A stretch of DNA of 64,000 nt from Oscarella lobularis (GCF_947507565.1 NC_089186.1:310001-374000); one strand, 5' to 3'. Positions 1 to 10,115 are shown, counted from the first letter of the stretch. Made by a program: numbers and translations. Notes: generated from the sequence alone by a model not told the origin.

Positions 1-1307
1 TGTGATGTTTTCGAATACGGGATCAAATAATTTTGCTACTTCCGGATATTCAAGGGTGAGTGCCCCTCGACTGAATTTGACGTCATCATTCCAAACATCT
101 TTGACGCACTTTGCAGCAGAACAACCTTCGCGTTCTAGGAAAGAGAGGAACTCGTGGGTTAGTTCCACTCGAATGGGTTTTCCCACAGCAGCAGCGCGCT
201 TGGCACTTTCAAATTTTACGGATACCAAATCAACCCAATCGCATGGATGATCGGCCTGAAATTTTTCAATTGAAGCTTTACCAAATATGTTCTTAAGAAG
301 AAGAACAAAATTCTGATCAACGTACGTGCCTCCCCAAGCGCCTCCCGTAGCGTGGTGTAATTCTCGGATTTTTTTGTCCTTTCCCACCTCGTGGACAGTT
401 ACGTCAACTGTGCCGCCGCCCATGTCAGCGAGAAGATATCTTGTTTTTGATTCAAAAGCTCCAGTGGTGTCTTCCGTTTTGTCTACGGCGGGTGACATAA
501 TTCTAACCGACTTGCAGTAGACCGCGGCTGCTTCCGGCTCAAGAGCAATTGCCACTTTCTCTGACTCAAGACCAGCCTAAAGTAAGACTTGTTTCAAAGG
601 TGCAAATAAATCAGTTAGTTGGCTGTACCTTCGAAGCTGCTTCTCTCATCAATTGCTTTGCGTCGTCTTTCCATATAGCAGGAACAGTGATAACCCACTT
701 GATGCTGTTAGTAAAAACGTCCTCTCTGCTGCTCGCGTTGATCTGGCTTATGGCCTGTTCCTTAAAATATCGTATCACATGACTGAAAACGCTTATGAGA
801 CTGATTTTATCCCCGTTCCTTGCTGTGCACATTGTGCTCCTTGAAAGGTCCTACATTGACTAGTTGATCTAACTTCAGGTTTAATTCATTTGTTCCTCAA
901 CTTACAGTTTTGCTGTGGAGATCCATCTTGAATCTCTCGAAGTACATCCACGTTTTCTGATTATCGGAATTCGAGTCAGCTAACTGATTGTAGCGGCTTC
1001 GCGCCGTGAAGCCGAACGAATCAAACGTGCCGTTCGGGTCGAGAAGAAGACTAGTCGGCACTTTTCCAGGCTGCGGGCACCCGGAAACGTGATCAGCATT
1101 TGAATCAGCTTCGCGAATGGCTTGAATTTCGCTTTTCGTAGACGAAAATGACATGGCATAGCCACTGTACGTCGTGCCTACGTCAATGGCAACAACGAGG
1201 AGCGCCTTCCAGTCTTCGGAGGCAGCGGCCATCACAGAGTGGTGTTGACTAAAGCTTTGTGCTTTGTGTGCAATGTCTAACTCGATTACCTGACGTCTTT
1301 TTGTCAT
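1..1307 (-). CDS. HSPA12-like Hsp70-family protein (partial, 3' end outside window)
   Basis: Three exons read on the minus strand: 906-1307, 629-850 and 1-576, all joined in phase 0 across GT-AG introns. Exon 1 has the Hsp70 phosphate-1 motif AIDVGTTYSGYA; exon 2 has the family block KWVITVPAIWKDDAKQLMREAA; exon 3 has ALEPEAAAVYCK and the phosphate-2 motif LLADMGGGTVDVTVHE. These are the hallmarks of the HSPA12 branch, atypical Hsp70 ATPases without a canonical substrate domain, thought to act in the cytosol. The first Met (1307) gives a 30-residue leader; a second in-frame Met just before SEDWKALLVVAID could be the true start. The frame stays open to base 1, so the C-terminal part lies to the left of the window. 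No defects seen in what is visible. HSPA12-like families are strongly expanded in many marine invertebrates, so orthology to vertebrate HSPA12A or B should not be assumed. Confidence 0.88.
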
Positions 1308-1854
1308 CGCAAATCCAATACTTTCACTAATTATATCATAGCACGAAATACATCCGTGGTAGACTCTGAGAGGAGGATTAGCCTGAAGCGAACGTGTTCC
1401 ACCAATTACAGTAGCGGCATAGCCATAATCAGATCGTCACTAGCCGAATCTAATTTAGCTATTACGTAATGAATATCAGCATTGAAAGTTGTTAGAGAGC
1501 AGCGTCAGTCAGGATAATTGAGGAAGCAGGAAAAGCTGGAGAAACAGGAAAATTGGGTTTCTCGAAGCCTTCTTCCCATTTGAGAACTTGAATTCCCCTC
1601 AATTAGTTTTTACTGGTAGTTCAAGCACTCTGTTTGTGCTGTTAGTCAGAGGGGCGACGGAAACCCGTCGAGAGGCTGAGGTTTGCTGAAGTCAGTGGGT
1701 GGAGTTGGCCCCAGTCTTGAGTTGATTTCATTTGAACATAATTAAATTTCTCATCAAACCTAATTTAGCGATTATGTCAACATCGAAAGTAGGAGGAAAA
1801 ATACAAATCGCATACGGGAGGTATAAAACTTAGAGTCTCCTACGCGCTTCTTCC
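1308..1854. other. Divergent intergenic region between HSPA12-like and coiled-coil genes
   Basis: No convincing coding sequence. It lies between two divergently transcribed genes and must hold both promoters. A TATA-like element is visible for the right-hand gene only. Confidence 0.6.
1822..1828 (+). promoter_or_regulatory. TATA-like box of coiled-coil gene
   Basis: TATAAAA lies 27-33 bases before the ATG at 1855, which implies a very short 5' leader if it is used. Confidence 0.4.
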
Positions 1855-3951
1855 ATGGGAAACAAGTGTACAGGAAGGAGCGCAAGAAATAAAGACCCTG
1901 AAGATGCAAGAGAGTATAAAGTCCAAGAGAAATTGGAAGAGAACGACTCCGAAACATCATCGTGGGAAATGAGGGATCTCCACTTGGAAGCGAGAGAACG
2001 CTTGAAGCCATTCTGCACGCATATCGACTCAGACAAAGTCGCTGCAGCTGCAGACGCTCTCGAACGCTTCGCCAAACACTCCAAAGGTATCCAATTGTCC
2101 AACTGTCCTCCTCTCGTCAGCCAACTGACTCAAACGCTATGCGTTTACTTTCACGAGAACGCAGTTGACGGCGAAAACGAGCGTTTTCTCGCAGCCCTTT
2201 GGCTTGTTCTATCGAAATCGCCATTGTTAGCTCTGCACCGGGACGTCAAGGGGAAATTAGATCACGTGAAGACTCTTAGTGAATTAGAGACCGACGTAGT
2301 CGACGTATCAGCGTTCTTTGGCCTGTCAAATGCCATAGACGCTAAAGACTATTTAGACAGGGCGTCTACGAAATTTCAAGGGCAAAATGAATCTGAAATG
2401 ATACCTCGTTTCGAAAGCGTGACGTCAAAATGCAATGATGTAATTTCCTGCTGCTCTTTTTATTGGGAAATGCAGGATAAGAGTGGTGCACATTGCAGTC
2501 TTGGAGAAGCGCTTTGGCGCTATTTTCAGGCACTAGTCAGTGCCAATAACATTATACTGTCTCAGATGTTGACTCAGAGATGTGAGTCTCATTCTAGGGT
2601 GCCTTTCCCTGAGAGGAATATTATGGTTCCTGTACGAGATGGCAACGGGTATCCTTTCGATACTTTGACAGCCTCCGAGTGCGGTAAACAAATATGCTTG
2701 GCAGCAGCCAATCTGAAGAGTTGCTTGGTGTCATATGATGTATCGAGTGCAAACACACTCAAAGAAAAGAAGGGTCCAATACAAGAAGCAACAGGTACTC
2801 TTTCAAAATAATATTATTTATTTATTATCGTGAGCCTGTGCAGTGACTGACCAGAAAGATCTGACACGATCTCTAGCTGCCTTAAAGGATGAAAACGGTC
2901 ATCTAAAAAAAGAACTAGCCGAAGCAAACGACGAGTAAAGGATTCTTTCTACGACTCTCCTTCTGGTATAAGACTTCTTTTATTCCCTAGAAAGGAGGGT
3001 CCATATATACAAGAAGAAACACCCGGTACTCTTTTAAAATAATATTTTTTATTTATTATTATGAGCCTGTGCAGTGACTGACCAGAAAAATCTGACACGA
3101 TCTGTAGCCGCCTTAAAGGATGAAAACCGTCGTCTAAAAGAAGAACTAGCCGAAGCAAACGACGAGTAAAGGATTCTTTCCACGACTCTCCTTCTGTTAT
3201 AAGACTTCTTTTATTCCCTAGGATCCAGGAGCTGATGGAGAGATCTATCGTTCGAGGCGGTCTCTTTGAAGAAGTCGGTGACGTCAACTTCAGAGCCAGC
3301 GATCTCGTCAAGAGATACAAGCAGCTCTTTGACTCGACGGGAGAACAAATGCTTATTGCCATTGATCCGGAGTCGAAGAAGTGGACGGATGAAGAACTGG
3401 ATATGTTTCGTCTGTCTTTGTTTATCGTAAGAAGTCAATTGATTTTTTTTATTTCGTTAGCGTTTCTTTGTAGGTTATAAAAGAGGAGGTGGATGCCTGC
3501 ACAGAGAGATTGGCTGGGTCGCTTCGGGACTTGTTTTTCTGCCAGTCGGATGTTTTGTTTCCTCTCAAGGAGCTGATGGAAAAAGGGAAAGGTAGACTGC
3601 AGGAAGAACAAGTCACTCAGGTCTTCTTATCTTCTAGAAGTATTATTTACGTAAACATTTTTTCAGATCGTCAAGGGAAAGTTGAAGACCGAGGAAAAAT
3701 TCTCTCGAGTCTGCTCCGAGGGAATCAGTAAGGAAATTGATAAATTTGTTTCCGAAGCAGTCAGTCTTTTGTGGGACGTGACGACGAGCAACACGGAATT
3801 TGAATTTCAGTACGACGACGCGACCTTTGACGAGAGCAAGCACGAAACAAATGGCGGGAAGAAAGTGGGTAAAATAAGGTATTTTACTCAGCCAACCATG
3901 GTCGATGTGTCGTCAGATAGAATAGCATGTCGAGGAAACGTTGTACTGTAA
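1855..3951 (+). CDS. Coiled-coil protein with MIEAP-like C-terminal domain
   Basis: Proposed exons 1855-2794, 2844-2934, 2991-3025, 3075-3165, 3222-3426, 3474-3620 and 3667-3951 join in frame to about 597 residues. The protein starts MGNKC, a possible N-myristoylation signal. The first 310 residues are helical and unrecognised. Exons 2-4 encode two tandem coiled-coil repeats with the core AALKDEN..LK.ELAEANDE. The last 90 residues end in YFTQPTMVDVSSDRIACRG, which resembles the C-terminal domain of mitochondria-eating protein (MIEAP/SPATA18)-type proteins, expanded in many invertebrates; that assignment is weak and made from memory of the family pattern. A decayed copy of the last two exons lies at 8.4-8.9 kb. 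Function cannot be stated from the sequence. Confidence 0.6.
2766..3221 (+). repeat. 231-bp tandem duplication inside coiled-coil gene
   Basis: The segment holding the tail of exon 1, its donor, the 91-nt coiled-coil exon and the following acceptor is repeated with a period of 231 bases (donor GT at 2795 and 3026). The copied tail of exon 1 now works on paper as a 35-nt exon (2991-3025) that keeps the frame when both 91-nt exons are used. Confidence 0.85.
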
Positions 3952-4620
3952 ATGCGGCACAATAATTTCCTAAATAGCTCGTGCTGTGACGAAATCTCAG
4001 TCAAACGTTGACGACACATGCAGTATCATAGGATTGCTGAAACGCACGCCTTTATCTAGCTAGGCCACGTAGACCCACGCAACTCTTGCAGAAACGGAGC
4101 AGGTTAGAAGGCTAATACAATTAACAGATGACTATAGGAAATGACTCACTAGAACCCCGGCCGTGCATCCGTCTAAACTTTCGTACCGCACTCCAACGCG
4201 TCCGTCAACGACAATTCTAAGTCATTAGCTAGGGGCATTCTGGTGTCTAAAATCTTCCAGAGGGTACTCACTTAAGCGTCTCGTCTCCTTGAGTTCAGCA
4301 ATGAGCAACTTCCATGTACCTGTGAAAGAGCGTGTTTTTTTTTTATGTTTACAATAACACTGACAACTGCTTATCTCTTACATGCACTTTGACTTACGAT
4401 CGCCTTCTAGTCGGCTGTGCACACGCGCATCCTGCTCGGTTGAGCTAAAGTGCTGTACGTTCGCGGATACTAAAGAGTATATACAGCATGACGCTTCCTT
4501 CTTTTCCTGACATTACCGTAATTATCCAGATGGCAGCAACGACGTCAGCAGCGCGTCGTCGTTTCTTGGTATCCGAAATTACCACATGAATATAGATTGT
4601 AGCTGCATAGAATCAAATGC
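3952..4620. other. Intergenic segment, duplicated at 8929-9550
   Basis: No gene seen. The stretch is nearly identical to 8929-9550, so it belongs to the large tandem segmental duplication. It holds the upstream region of peptide gene A1, including the conserved block with GACGTCAGCAGCGCGTCGTC. Confidence 0.7.
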
Positions 4621-4633
4621 GTCATCATCCCTG

Positions 4634-4639
4634 TATAAT
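4634..4639 (+). promoter_or_regulatory. TATA-like box of peptide gene A1
   Basis: TATAAT within the block TATAATCATCCGTTGGGGGTT, 68 bases before the ATG at 4707. The same block precedes A2 and is repeated four times before A3. Confidence 0.5.
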
Positions 4640-4706
4640 CATCCGTTGGGGGTTCGATCAAGTGCTATCACTAGCTGGCAGTTCTAAGGTCCTCTTTGAT
4701 TCATCG

Positions 4707-4985
4707 ATGAAAAACTTGCATTTTCTTTTGATTCTGGCTGTTGTCGCTATCTATGCAACTGTCCGTGTCGGCTGTAACTCGGACGTGGCCGCCAACTTGA
4801 AAAAAGGATTGCTCGGGTTTCTTCAACGTCACTCGCCGTCGGCGCAGTGCATCGCTACCTGTCGTAACGTATGTGCAAGTGCCAACAATTGCATATCACA
4901 TGTGTGCAGATGCAGTGCCAGTTCTTTTGGGAGTGGTACGCATGCGTTGCCATGCTGCTCGTTTGACAAACAGTGCTGTGAGTGA
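4707..4985 (+). CDS. Secreted cysteine-rich peptide, subfamily A copy 1
   Basis: 92 residues. The ATG at 4707 opens a signal peptide (MKNLHFLLILAVVAIYATV) that is almost identical in A2 and A3; upstream in-frame codons lie before the TATA block and are not conserved as protein. The mature part has eight core cysteines as C-x3-C-x3-C-x5-C-x4-C-x-C-x13-CC, followed by a second CC pair at the C-terminus. The pattern C-x3-C plus C-x-C recalls cysteine-stabilised alpha-beta peptides such as defensins and some venom peptides, but the trailing CC is unlike the standard pattern, so the fold is inference. Probably a secreted defence or toxin-like peptide; target unknown. The stop codon overlaps a strong splice donor (TGTGAGTGA), see findings. 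Confidence 0.75.
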   Translation: MKNLHFLLILAVVAIYATVRVGCNSDVAANLKKGLLGFLQRHSPSAQCIATCRNVCASANNCISHVCRCSASSFGSGTHALPCCSFDKQCCE

Positions 4986-5433
4986 CATTTACTGCTTGTT
5001 ATCCGTGATCCAAATGACCCTAAACGGATTTTTGTTGTTTTTCGTCTGATTCTGCTGTAGTAAATGCGTATCGCGATGGTGTCATACAGGTCGTTGTGCA
5101 CATAGATGAGAAGAAATATATGTTTTGCAATCACGTGATCAGAGCGTTTACGACGCTTGCCTGAAATGTAACGACGTTGTCGCTGCTTCCCTCTCGTTTT
5201 CCGCGATTCTATTCACATCAACGCATTTATTTGTCATCGAGAAACGGATCGAAATGCTCGATGACCCTCCGCCGACGCCCTCGACGCGAAACGAAACCGA
5301 TCTCTGCCGTCAGACGTGCAGATCGCCGCGCGGGCTATATATCCATCGGGTTCTGCGTAAGTTAAAAGCGTCATACTTTCTTATTCACAAAAGACTCCAT
5401 TTCCTTGTGAGATAAGCTTCCATCACGAAGGAG

Positions 5434-5441
5434 TGACGTCA
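5434..5441. promoter_or_regulatory. CRE-like palindrome between A1 and B1
   Basis: Perfect TGACGTCA, followed by CGTCAATG. The same palindrome lies at 7171-7178 and 10543-10550, in each A-to-B interval, about 455-490 bases before the B start. TGACGTCA is the ATF/CREB consensus; its use here is inference. Confidence 0.4.
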
Positions 5442-5826
5442 CGTCAATGGTTTTTGTTCTGCTTCCTTTGACGCTAGCTTCCGTTTCCTCTCCACGCTTA
5501 GCACTAAATATCGTTGCGGTGACGATCCTAACCCCAAGCAAAAACGTCTGCAGCGCCTGGTATAAATATAATCAGTTTGATTGAGAGGCCCTATACTGTA
5601 GTTTTGGCTGCGGATGACAATTTTAAAAAAATCGCATGACGCTCTTGACTCGTGCCGCTAATCCGTATGCGTGACGAAAGAACAAGGATCTGTTTAGGCC
5701 AGTTCAAAAGTCGTCTTTTTTTTCCCCCGATTCGCTTCCTTTTGTTTTCATGTTCGTATCCGTAATTTCCACCATGAATATGTATAACCTTTCGTCGCCC
5801 ACCTTTTTCGGAAGCTAACTGCAAGC

Positions 5827-5832
5827 TATATA
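5827..5832 (+). promoter_or_regulatory. TATA box of peptide gene B1
   Basis: GCAAGCTATATAGGGACG, about 60 bases before the ATG at 5889. The equivalent site is CTATATAAGG before B3 and is changed to CTATACAAGG before B2. Confidence 0.55.
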
Positions 5833-5888
5833 GGGACGTGTCGCTTGTTTCTAGTCATTTGGGTGACGTATATCGGAGCTTTGGTTCA

Positions 5889-6137
5889 ATGGGGAAGCCT
5901 TCGCCTTGTCTTCTACTGGTCTTTGTCGTTATCTGCTATGCAACCGTCGCTGTTGACTGCCGTTCCGCAAGATCGTTCGGGAGAATAGCCAACGGACTCC
6001 TTTCTGGCTCTTTTTTTGGTTGCCAAAATGATTGCCAGCGTCTGTGTGCACGCCATGGCAACTGCTCGTTGACCTGCACATGCAACTACAGTCTATTTCG
6101 CCGACAGAAACATACATTTCAATGCTGCACGGTATAG
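5889..6137 (+). CDS. Secreted cysteine-rich peptide, subfamily B copy 1
   Basis: 82 residues. The start MGKPSPCLLLVFVVICYATV is a signal peptide that ends near AVDC. The mature peptide keeps the A-family spacing: C-x3-C-x3-C-x5-C-x3-C-x-C-x13-CC, but has only one terminal CC pair and a basic stretch (FRRQKH) before it. A and B share the cysteine framework and the hydrophobic signal pattern, so they are paralogous although their mature sequences are otherwise different. The start was chosen because the TATA box lies 57-62 bases upstream and B3 has its ATG at the same place. Single exon. Likely secreted defence or toxin-like peptide; no close named family recognised. Confidence 0.75.
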   Translation: MGKPSPCLLLVFVVICYATVAVDCRSARSFGRIANGLLSGSFFGCQNDCQRLCARHGNCSLTCTCNYSLFRRQKHTFQCCTV

Positions 6138-6189
6138 GGACAGCTTTTACGAACTTCACTTCTTATTATATTGTACCGTAGCTAAACAG

Positions 6190-6230
6190 TTGTTAGATAG
6201 ACTGAAGTGCAGAAAACTGCCTGTGGTCCG
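6190..6230 (+). pseudogene. Fossil of a subfamily C peptide gene
   Basis: The 41 bases after B1 match the start of the cysteine region of the C relics at 8.3 and 11.7 kb (GACTGAAGTGCAG...CTGTGGTCCG) and then switch abruptly into the upstream region of A2. This marks a deletion that removed a third gene from this repeat unit. Confidence 0.6.
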
Positions 6231-6486
6231 TACGTTCTGTACGTTCGTGGATACTAAAGAGTATATACAGTATGACGCTTCCTTCGTTTCCTGACATTAC
6301 CGTAATTATCCGGATGGCAGCAACGACGTCAGCAGCGCGTCGTCGTTTCTTGGTATCCGAAATTCCCACATGAATATAGATTGTAGCTGCATAGAATCAA
6401 AAGCGTCATCATTCCTATATAATCATCCGTTGGGGGTTCAAGTGCTATCACTAGCTGGCAGTTCTAAGGTCCTCTTTGATTCATCG

Positions 6487-6729
6487 ATGAAAAACTTGCA
6501 TCTTCTTTTGATTCTGGCTGTTGTCGCTATCTATGCAACTGTCCGTGTCGACTGTGGACTGTTCGATATACCGCCGCCGGCGGAGTGCATCGCTAGCTGT
6601 CGTAACACATGTGCAAGTGCCAGCAATTGCACATCACATATGTGCAGCTGCACTGCCCGTTCTTTATGGCGTGGTCCAGTCAAGATTGCGTTGCCATGCT
6701 GCTCGTTTGACGAACAGTGCTGTGAGTGA
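6487..6729 (+). CDS. Secreted cysteine-rich peptide, subfamily A copy 2
   Basis: 80 residues. The signal peptide MKNLHLLLILAVVAIYATV differs from A1 by one residue, while the mature part has diverged more and lost most of the spacer after the signal. Cysteines follow C-x3-C-x3-C-x5-C-x4-C-x-C-x14-CC plus a terminal CC pair. A conserved signal with a faster-changing mature part is typical of secreted toxin and antimicrobial families. The promoter block with TATATAATCATCCGTTGGGGG lies just upstream (6415-6438). Secreted role inferred; target unknown. Confidence 0.75.
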   Translation: MKNLHLLLILAVVAIYATVRVDCGLFDIPPPAECIASCRNTCASASNCTSHMCSCTARSLWRGPVKIALPCCSFDEQCCE

Positions 6730-7632
6730 CATTTACTGCTTGTTATCCGTGATCCAAATGAGCCTAAACGCATTTTTGTTGTTTTTCGTCTGACTCTGCT
6801 GTAGTAAATGCGTATCACGATGGTGTCATACAGGTCGTTGTGCACATAGATGTGAGAAGAAATATATGTTTTGTAATCACGTGATCAAGGCGTCTACGAC
6901 GCTTGCTTGAATTGTGACGACGTTGTCGCTGTTCCCTCTCGTTTTCCGCGGTTCTATTCACATCAACGCGTTTATTTGTCATCGAGAAACGGATCGAAAT
7001 GCTCGATGACCCTCCGCCGACGCCCTCGACGCGAAACGAAACCGATCTCTGCCGTCAGACGTGCAAATCGCCGCGCGGGCTATATATGCACCAGGTTCTG
7101 CAAGCGTCATACTTTCTTATTCACAAAAGACCTCCATTTCCTTGTGAGATAAGCTTCCATCACGACGGAGTGACGTCACGTCAATGATGTCCCGTCCTCG
7201 ATCGCTTCCTTTGACGCTAGCTTCCGTTTCCTCTCCACGCTTAGCACTAAACATCGTTGCAGTGACGATCCTAACCCCAAGTAAAAACGTCTGCAGCGCC
7301 TGGTATAGATATCATCAGTTTGATCGAGAGGCCCTATACTGTAGTTTTGGCTGCGAATGACAATTTTAAAAAATTCGCATGACGCACTTGACTCGCGCCG
7401 CTAATCCGTATGCGTGACGAAAGAACAAGGATGTATTTAAGCCAGTTCAAAGGTCGTCTTTTTTTTCCCCGATTCGCTTCCTTTTGTTTTCATGTTCGTA
7501 TCCGTAATTTCTACCATGAATATGTATAACCTTTCGTCGCCCGCCTTTTTCGGAAGCTAACTGCAAGCTATACAAGGACGTGTCGCTTGTTTCTATAGTC
7601 ATTTGGGTGACGTATATCGGAGCTTTGGTTCA

Positions 7633-7881
7633 ATAGGGAAGCCTTCGCCTTGTCTTCTACTGGTCTTTGTCGTTATCTGCTATGCAACCGTCGCTGTTGA
7701 CTGCCGTTCCGCAAGATCGTTCGGGAGAATAGCCAACGGACTCCTTTCTGGCTCTTTTTTTGGTTGCCAAAATGATTGCCAGCGTCTGTGTGCACGCCAT
7801 GGCAACTGCTCGTTGACCTGCACGTGCCACTACAGTCTATTTCGCCGACAGAAACATACATTTCAATGCTGCACGGTATAG
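7633..7881 (+). pseudogene. Subfamily B copy 2, start codon and TATA box lost
   Basis: The 83-codon frame is almost identical to B1 (for example one Asn-to-His change near the CxC motif), with all eight cysteines. However, the ATG is ATA here, no other in-frame ATG exists before the signal peptide, and the TATA box reads CTATACAAGG instead of CTATATAAGG. The reading frame itself is undamaged, so inactivation must be recent, or translation would need a non-AUG start. Confidence 0.75.
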
Positions 7882-8179
7882 GGACAGCTTTTACGAACTT
7901 CACTTCTTATTATATTGTACCGTAGCTAAACAGTTTGTTATTATTTACTCGATCGTTTTCGTTGGGCAAACAGAAAAGTGAACGCATCTTTCTTCCCATC
8001 ACTAACATTCTTCCGATTGCTCTACGTGCCTTCGCTTAGATGTTCTAAGGAAAGAGGCGACGCAATTTCCGCGAGAAGCCGAATGAAGTATATGATTTGC
8101 ATGTCGTCGGAAGCCCAAGGAACAAAGATATATAATCAGCTGGCGCGAATCAAAGTGTTCTTTTAGTCTGACGTTGTCT

Positions 8180-8405
8180 TGGATCGAGGAATCTGCGTTG
8201 TTGTCTCTATCTATGCAACTTTCCTTGTCGGCAGTGACTCGAAACGGCCCGCCAAGCGAGTTGCGTTTTGTTAGATAGACTGAAGTGCAGAACTGCCTGT
8301 GGTCCGGTATGTGCGTCGCACTGACCCAACTGCTCATCAATTGGCTGCACATGCCGCTCTCACTTTTTTGGTCCTATTATCACTGAATCATGCCTCTCCG
8401 ATTAG
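8180..8405 (+). pseudogene. Subfamily C peptide relic, copy 1
   Basis: After a degenerate signal-peptide region (similar to A at GTTGTCTCTATCTATGCAAC) the frame from 8286 to the TAG at 8403-8405 shows C-x3-C-x3-C, then C, C-x-C and a final single C at the family spacing. An in-frame TGA at 8322-8324 interrupts it, and the second cysteine of the final CC pair is replaced by Leu. The signal part is in a different frame. A dead third subfamily. Confidence 0.65.
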
Positions 8406-8410
8406 ACATT

Positions 8411-8928
8411 GTAAAAAGTCAATTGATTTTTTTTATTTCGTTAACGTTTCTTATAAAAGAGCAGGTGGATGCCTGCACAGAGAGATTGGCTGGGTCGCTT
8501 CGGGACTTGTTTTTCTGCCAGTCGGATGTTTTGTTTCCTCTCAAGGAGCTGATGGCAAAAGGGAAAGGTAGACTGCAGGAAGAACAAGTCACTGAGGTCT
8601 TCTTATCTTCTAGAAGTATTATTTATGTAGACGTTTTTTTCAGATCGTCAAGGAAAAGTTGAAGACTGAGGAAAAATTCTCTCGAGTCTGCTCCGAGGGA
8701 ATCATTAAGGAAATTGATAGATTTGTTTCCGAAGCAGTCAGTCTTTTGTGGGACGTGACGACGAGCAACACGGAATTTGAATTTCAGTACGACGACGCGA
8801 CCTTTGACGAGAGCAAGCACGAAACAAATGGCGGGAAGAAAGTGGGTAAAATAAGGTATTTTACTCAGCCAACCATGGTCGATGTGTCGTCAGATAGAAT
8901 AGCATGTCGAGGAAACGTTGTACTGTAA
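8411..8928 (+). pseudogene. Copy of the last two exons of the coiled-coil gene
   Basis: Nearly identical to 3427-3951, with coding blocks at about 8455-8597 and 8644-8928. The seven bases holding the first splice acceptor (TTTGTAGGTTATAAAAG in the parent) are missing here (TTTCTTATAAAAG), and no upstream exons are present. It is the left end of the second unit of the segmental duplication, not a functional gene. Confidence 0.85.
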
Positions 8929-9527
8929 ATGCGGCACAATAATTTCCTAAATAGCTCGTGCTGTGACGAAATCTCAGTCAAACGTTGACGACACATGCAG
9001 TATCATAGGATTGCTGAAACGCACGCCTTTATCTAGCTAGGCCACGTAGACCCACGCAACTCTTGCAGAAACGGAGCAGGTTAGAAGGCTAATACAATCA
9101 ACAGATGACTATAGGAAATGACTCACTATAACCCCGGCTGTGCATCCGTCTAAACTTTTGTACCGCACTCCAACGCGTCCGTCAACGACAATTCTAAATC
9201 ATTAGCTAGAGGAATTCTGGTGTCTAAAATCTTCCAGTGGGTACTCACTTAGCCGTCTCGTTTCCTTGAGTTCAGCAATGAGCAACTTCTGGTTACCACG
9301 TACCTGTGAAAGAGCGTGTTTTTTTTATGTTTACTGCTTATCTCTTACGTGCACTTTGACTTACGATCGCCTTCTAGTCGGCTGTGCTCACGCGCATCCT
9401 GCTCGGTTGAGCTAAAGTGCTGTACGTTCGCGGACACTAAAGAGTACGTATGACGCTTCCTTCGTTACCCGACATTACCGTAATTATCCAGATGGCAGCA
9501 ACGACGTCAGCAGCGCGTCGTCTTTTC

Positions 9528-9826
9528 CACATGAATATAGATTGTAGCTGCATAGAATCAAATGCGTCGTCATCATTCCGATATAATCATCTGTTGGGGT
9601 TCCCACATGTATATAGATTGTACAGCTGCATAGAATCAAATGCGTAATCATTCCTATATAATCATCCGCGTTGGGGGTCCCACATGGATATAGATTGTAG
9701 CTGCATAGAATCAAATGCGTCATCATTTCTCTATAATCATCCGTTGGGGTTCCCACATGAATATATATTGTAGCTGCATAGAATCAAATGCGTCATCATT
9801 CCTATATAATCCTTCGTTGGGGGTTC
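9528..9826 (+). repeat. Four tandem copies of the subfamily A promoter block
   Basis: Units begin at 9528, 9604, 9681 and 9754 (73-77 bases each). Each starts CACATG, contains ATTGTA..CTGCATAGAATC, and ends with a TATA-like ATATAATC or CTATAATC and a GTTGGGG tail. A1 and A2 have one copy each. See findings. Confidence 0.9.
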
Positions 9827-9863
9827 ACTAGCTGGCAGTTCTAAGGTCGTCTTTGATTCATCG

Positions 9864-10115
9864 ATGAAAAACTTGCGTCTTCTTTTGATTCTGGCTGTTG
9901 TCGCTATCTATGCAACTGTCCGTGTCGACTGTAACCCGGTCGTGGCCGCCAAATTGGAACGGGGACTGGCGTCCTGCATCAATAGCTGTCGAGACATGTG
10001 TCCAGCCAGCATTATAAAGGCCAACAATTGCTTAACACATTATGTGTGCACATGTACTATTCAGGGAATCAAATATGTTGTGCCATGCTGCTCGTCTTTT
10101 TTCGACTCGGAATAG
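9864..10115 (+). CDS. Secreted cysteine-rich peptide, subfamily A copy 3
   Basis: 83 residues with the conserved signal MKNLRLLLILAVVAIYATV. Core cysteines are C-x3-C-x3-C-x9-C-x4-C-x-C-x12-CC, but the second terminal CC pair of A1 and A2 is absent; the frame stops earlier (TAG) after a short acidic tail. The longer third loop is unique to this copy. Preceded by four tandem promoter blocks, so it may be expressed differently from A1 and A2. Single exon, secreted role inferred. Confidence 0.72.
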   Translation: MKNLRLLLILAVVAIYATVRVDCNPVVAAKLERGLASCINSCRDMCPASIIKANNCLTHYVCTCTIQGIKYVVPCCSSFFDSE

